Origin: CALCTE01 sp045627885
GTDB lineage: Bacteria > Bacillota > Clostridia > Oscillospirales > CAG-272
Reading direction: 5' to 3'
Assembly (NCBI GenBank): GCA_045627885.1
Contig: JAZQOM010000032.1
Coordinates: 1 to 6,625 of the forward strand
DNA: 6,625 nt
Shown: positions 6,317-6,625 of the stretch, piece by piece
Position numbering within the stretch: the first letter of the stretch is position 1
Layout of the letters: each line of letters opens with the position of its first letter
Made by a program: the position numbers and the translations under genes
The notes under the pieces: generated by a model
Database searches by the model: none
What the model saw: only the letters and a program-made list of their open reading frames with translations
Told to the model about the DNA's origin: nothing

Positions 6317-6404
6317 TTTTTGTCAATACGTCTTTAACACTTTGTCACATTAGAAAACTACACGTCAAAAAACCTCTTCCGCGCGAATTTTCATCTAGCA
6401 ATTC

Positions 6405-6625
6405 TTATTTATTTCCGTTCTTGTCTGCGGCGATGGTTTCTGCTGCCAGATAGCCCCAAGTAAGAGCTCTGCCGTGGCTGTTTCCAAGAATGGATGTAAC
6501 ATACTCATGTCCGTACATACCGCCAGTGGTATCGCCTACTGCATAAAGACCTGCAATCGGCTTTTTATTCTTGTCCAGCGCATGCATCTGAGTATCGATT
6601 TCTACGCCGCCAACAACTTCCAGAA
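6405..6625 (-). CDS. FAD-dependent oxidoreductase, C-terminal fragment (fumarate reductase/flavocytochrome c type)
   Basis: Only the last 73 codons or so are in the window; the gene continues past the right edge. Visible are VVGGVEIDTQ, then PIAGLYAVGDTTGGMYGHEY, then a terminal helix WGYLAAETIAAD. The GLYAxGD stretch is the C-terminal FAD-contact motif of the flavoprotein family that includes soluble fumarate reductase, urocanate reductase and 3-ketosteroid dehydrogenases. The following GGMYGHEYVTSILGNS replaces the usual GGxxGxNRLGGNA pattern, so the substrate may differ from fumarate. The product is expected in the cytoplasm or at the cell surface, but the N-terminus that would show this is outside. 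It is codirectional with the transporter operon, about 180 bases upstream and probably separated by the hairpin at 6281-6316. Family assignment is fairly firm, substrate unknown. Confidence 0.75.
   Translation of the reverse strand, partial: LEVVGGVEIDTQMHALDKNKKPIAGLYAVGDTTGGMYGHEYVTSILGNSHGRALTWGYLAAETIAADKNGNK

Noticed and set aside
6276..6326. TTGACA and TATAAT at 6326-6276 as one ordinary promoter
   Set aside because: The spacer is 39 bp, more than twice the 16-18 bp needed; only the extended -10 part is called.

Overview
The window looks like chromosomal DNA from a gut-type Clostridia (Bacillota). Evidence: strong AGGAGG-type ribosome binding sites, AT-rich TTGACA/TATAAT promoters, a lipoprotein signal peptide with an LAAC lipobox, and a glycogen gene pair and polar amino acid ABC transporter of the low-GC Gram-positive kind. 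Codon use in the left two thirds (CCG, TCG and GCG common) suggests an Oscillospiraceae/Ruminococcaceae-like genome. The solute-binding protein at the right uses a different, Lachnospiraceae-like set (CCA/CCT, TCT/TCC, GCA/GCT). These taxonomic readings are inferences from style, not from any search.

Layout. Bases 1-308 hold no recognisable gene. They are GC-rich and full of short direct and inverted repeats, with one unrecognised open frame running off the left edge. glgB (1,4-alpha-glucan branching enzyme) lies on the minus strand at 309-2204. malQ (4-alpha-glucanotransferase) lies on the plus strand at 2436-3866. The two are divergent across an AT-rich region of about 230 bp with a near-consensus malQ promoter. 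malQ ends in a strong bidirectional terminator at 3866-3900, shared with a convergent minus-strand operon. That operon, in transcription order, is a lipoprotein solute-binding protein (5403-6224), a permease (4640-5311) and an ATPase (3907-4653), together a polar amino acid uptake ABC transporter. A stem-loop separates the first two genes and a 14-nt overlap couples the last two. At the right edge is the C-terminal end of a minus-strand FAD-dependent oxidoreductase of the fumarate reductase/flavocytochrome c type.

How the genes work together. GlgB adds alpha-1,6 branches to glycogen and MalQ transfers alpha-1,4 glucan segments, so the divergent pair fits storage glucan metabolism. No glgA, glgC or glgP is visible here. 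The transporter imports a polar amino acid: the lipoprotein captures it, the permease carries it and the ATPase drives transport. The flavoprotein is a separate unit upstream.

I found no convincing previously undescribed system. The points most worth a second look are the abrupt codon-use change inside the transporter operon, the long inverted repeat over the binding-protein promoter, and the repeat-rich left edge.
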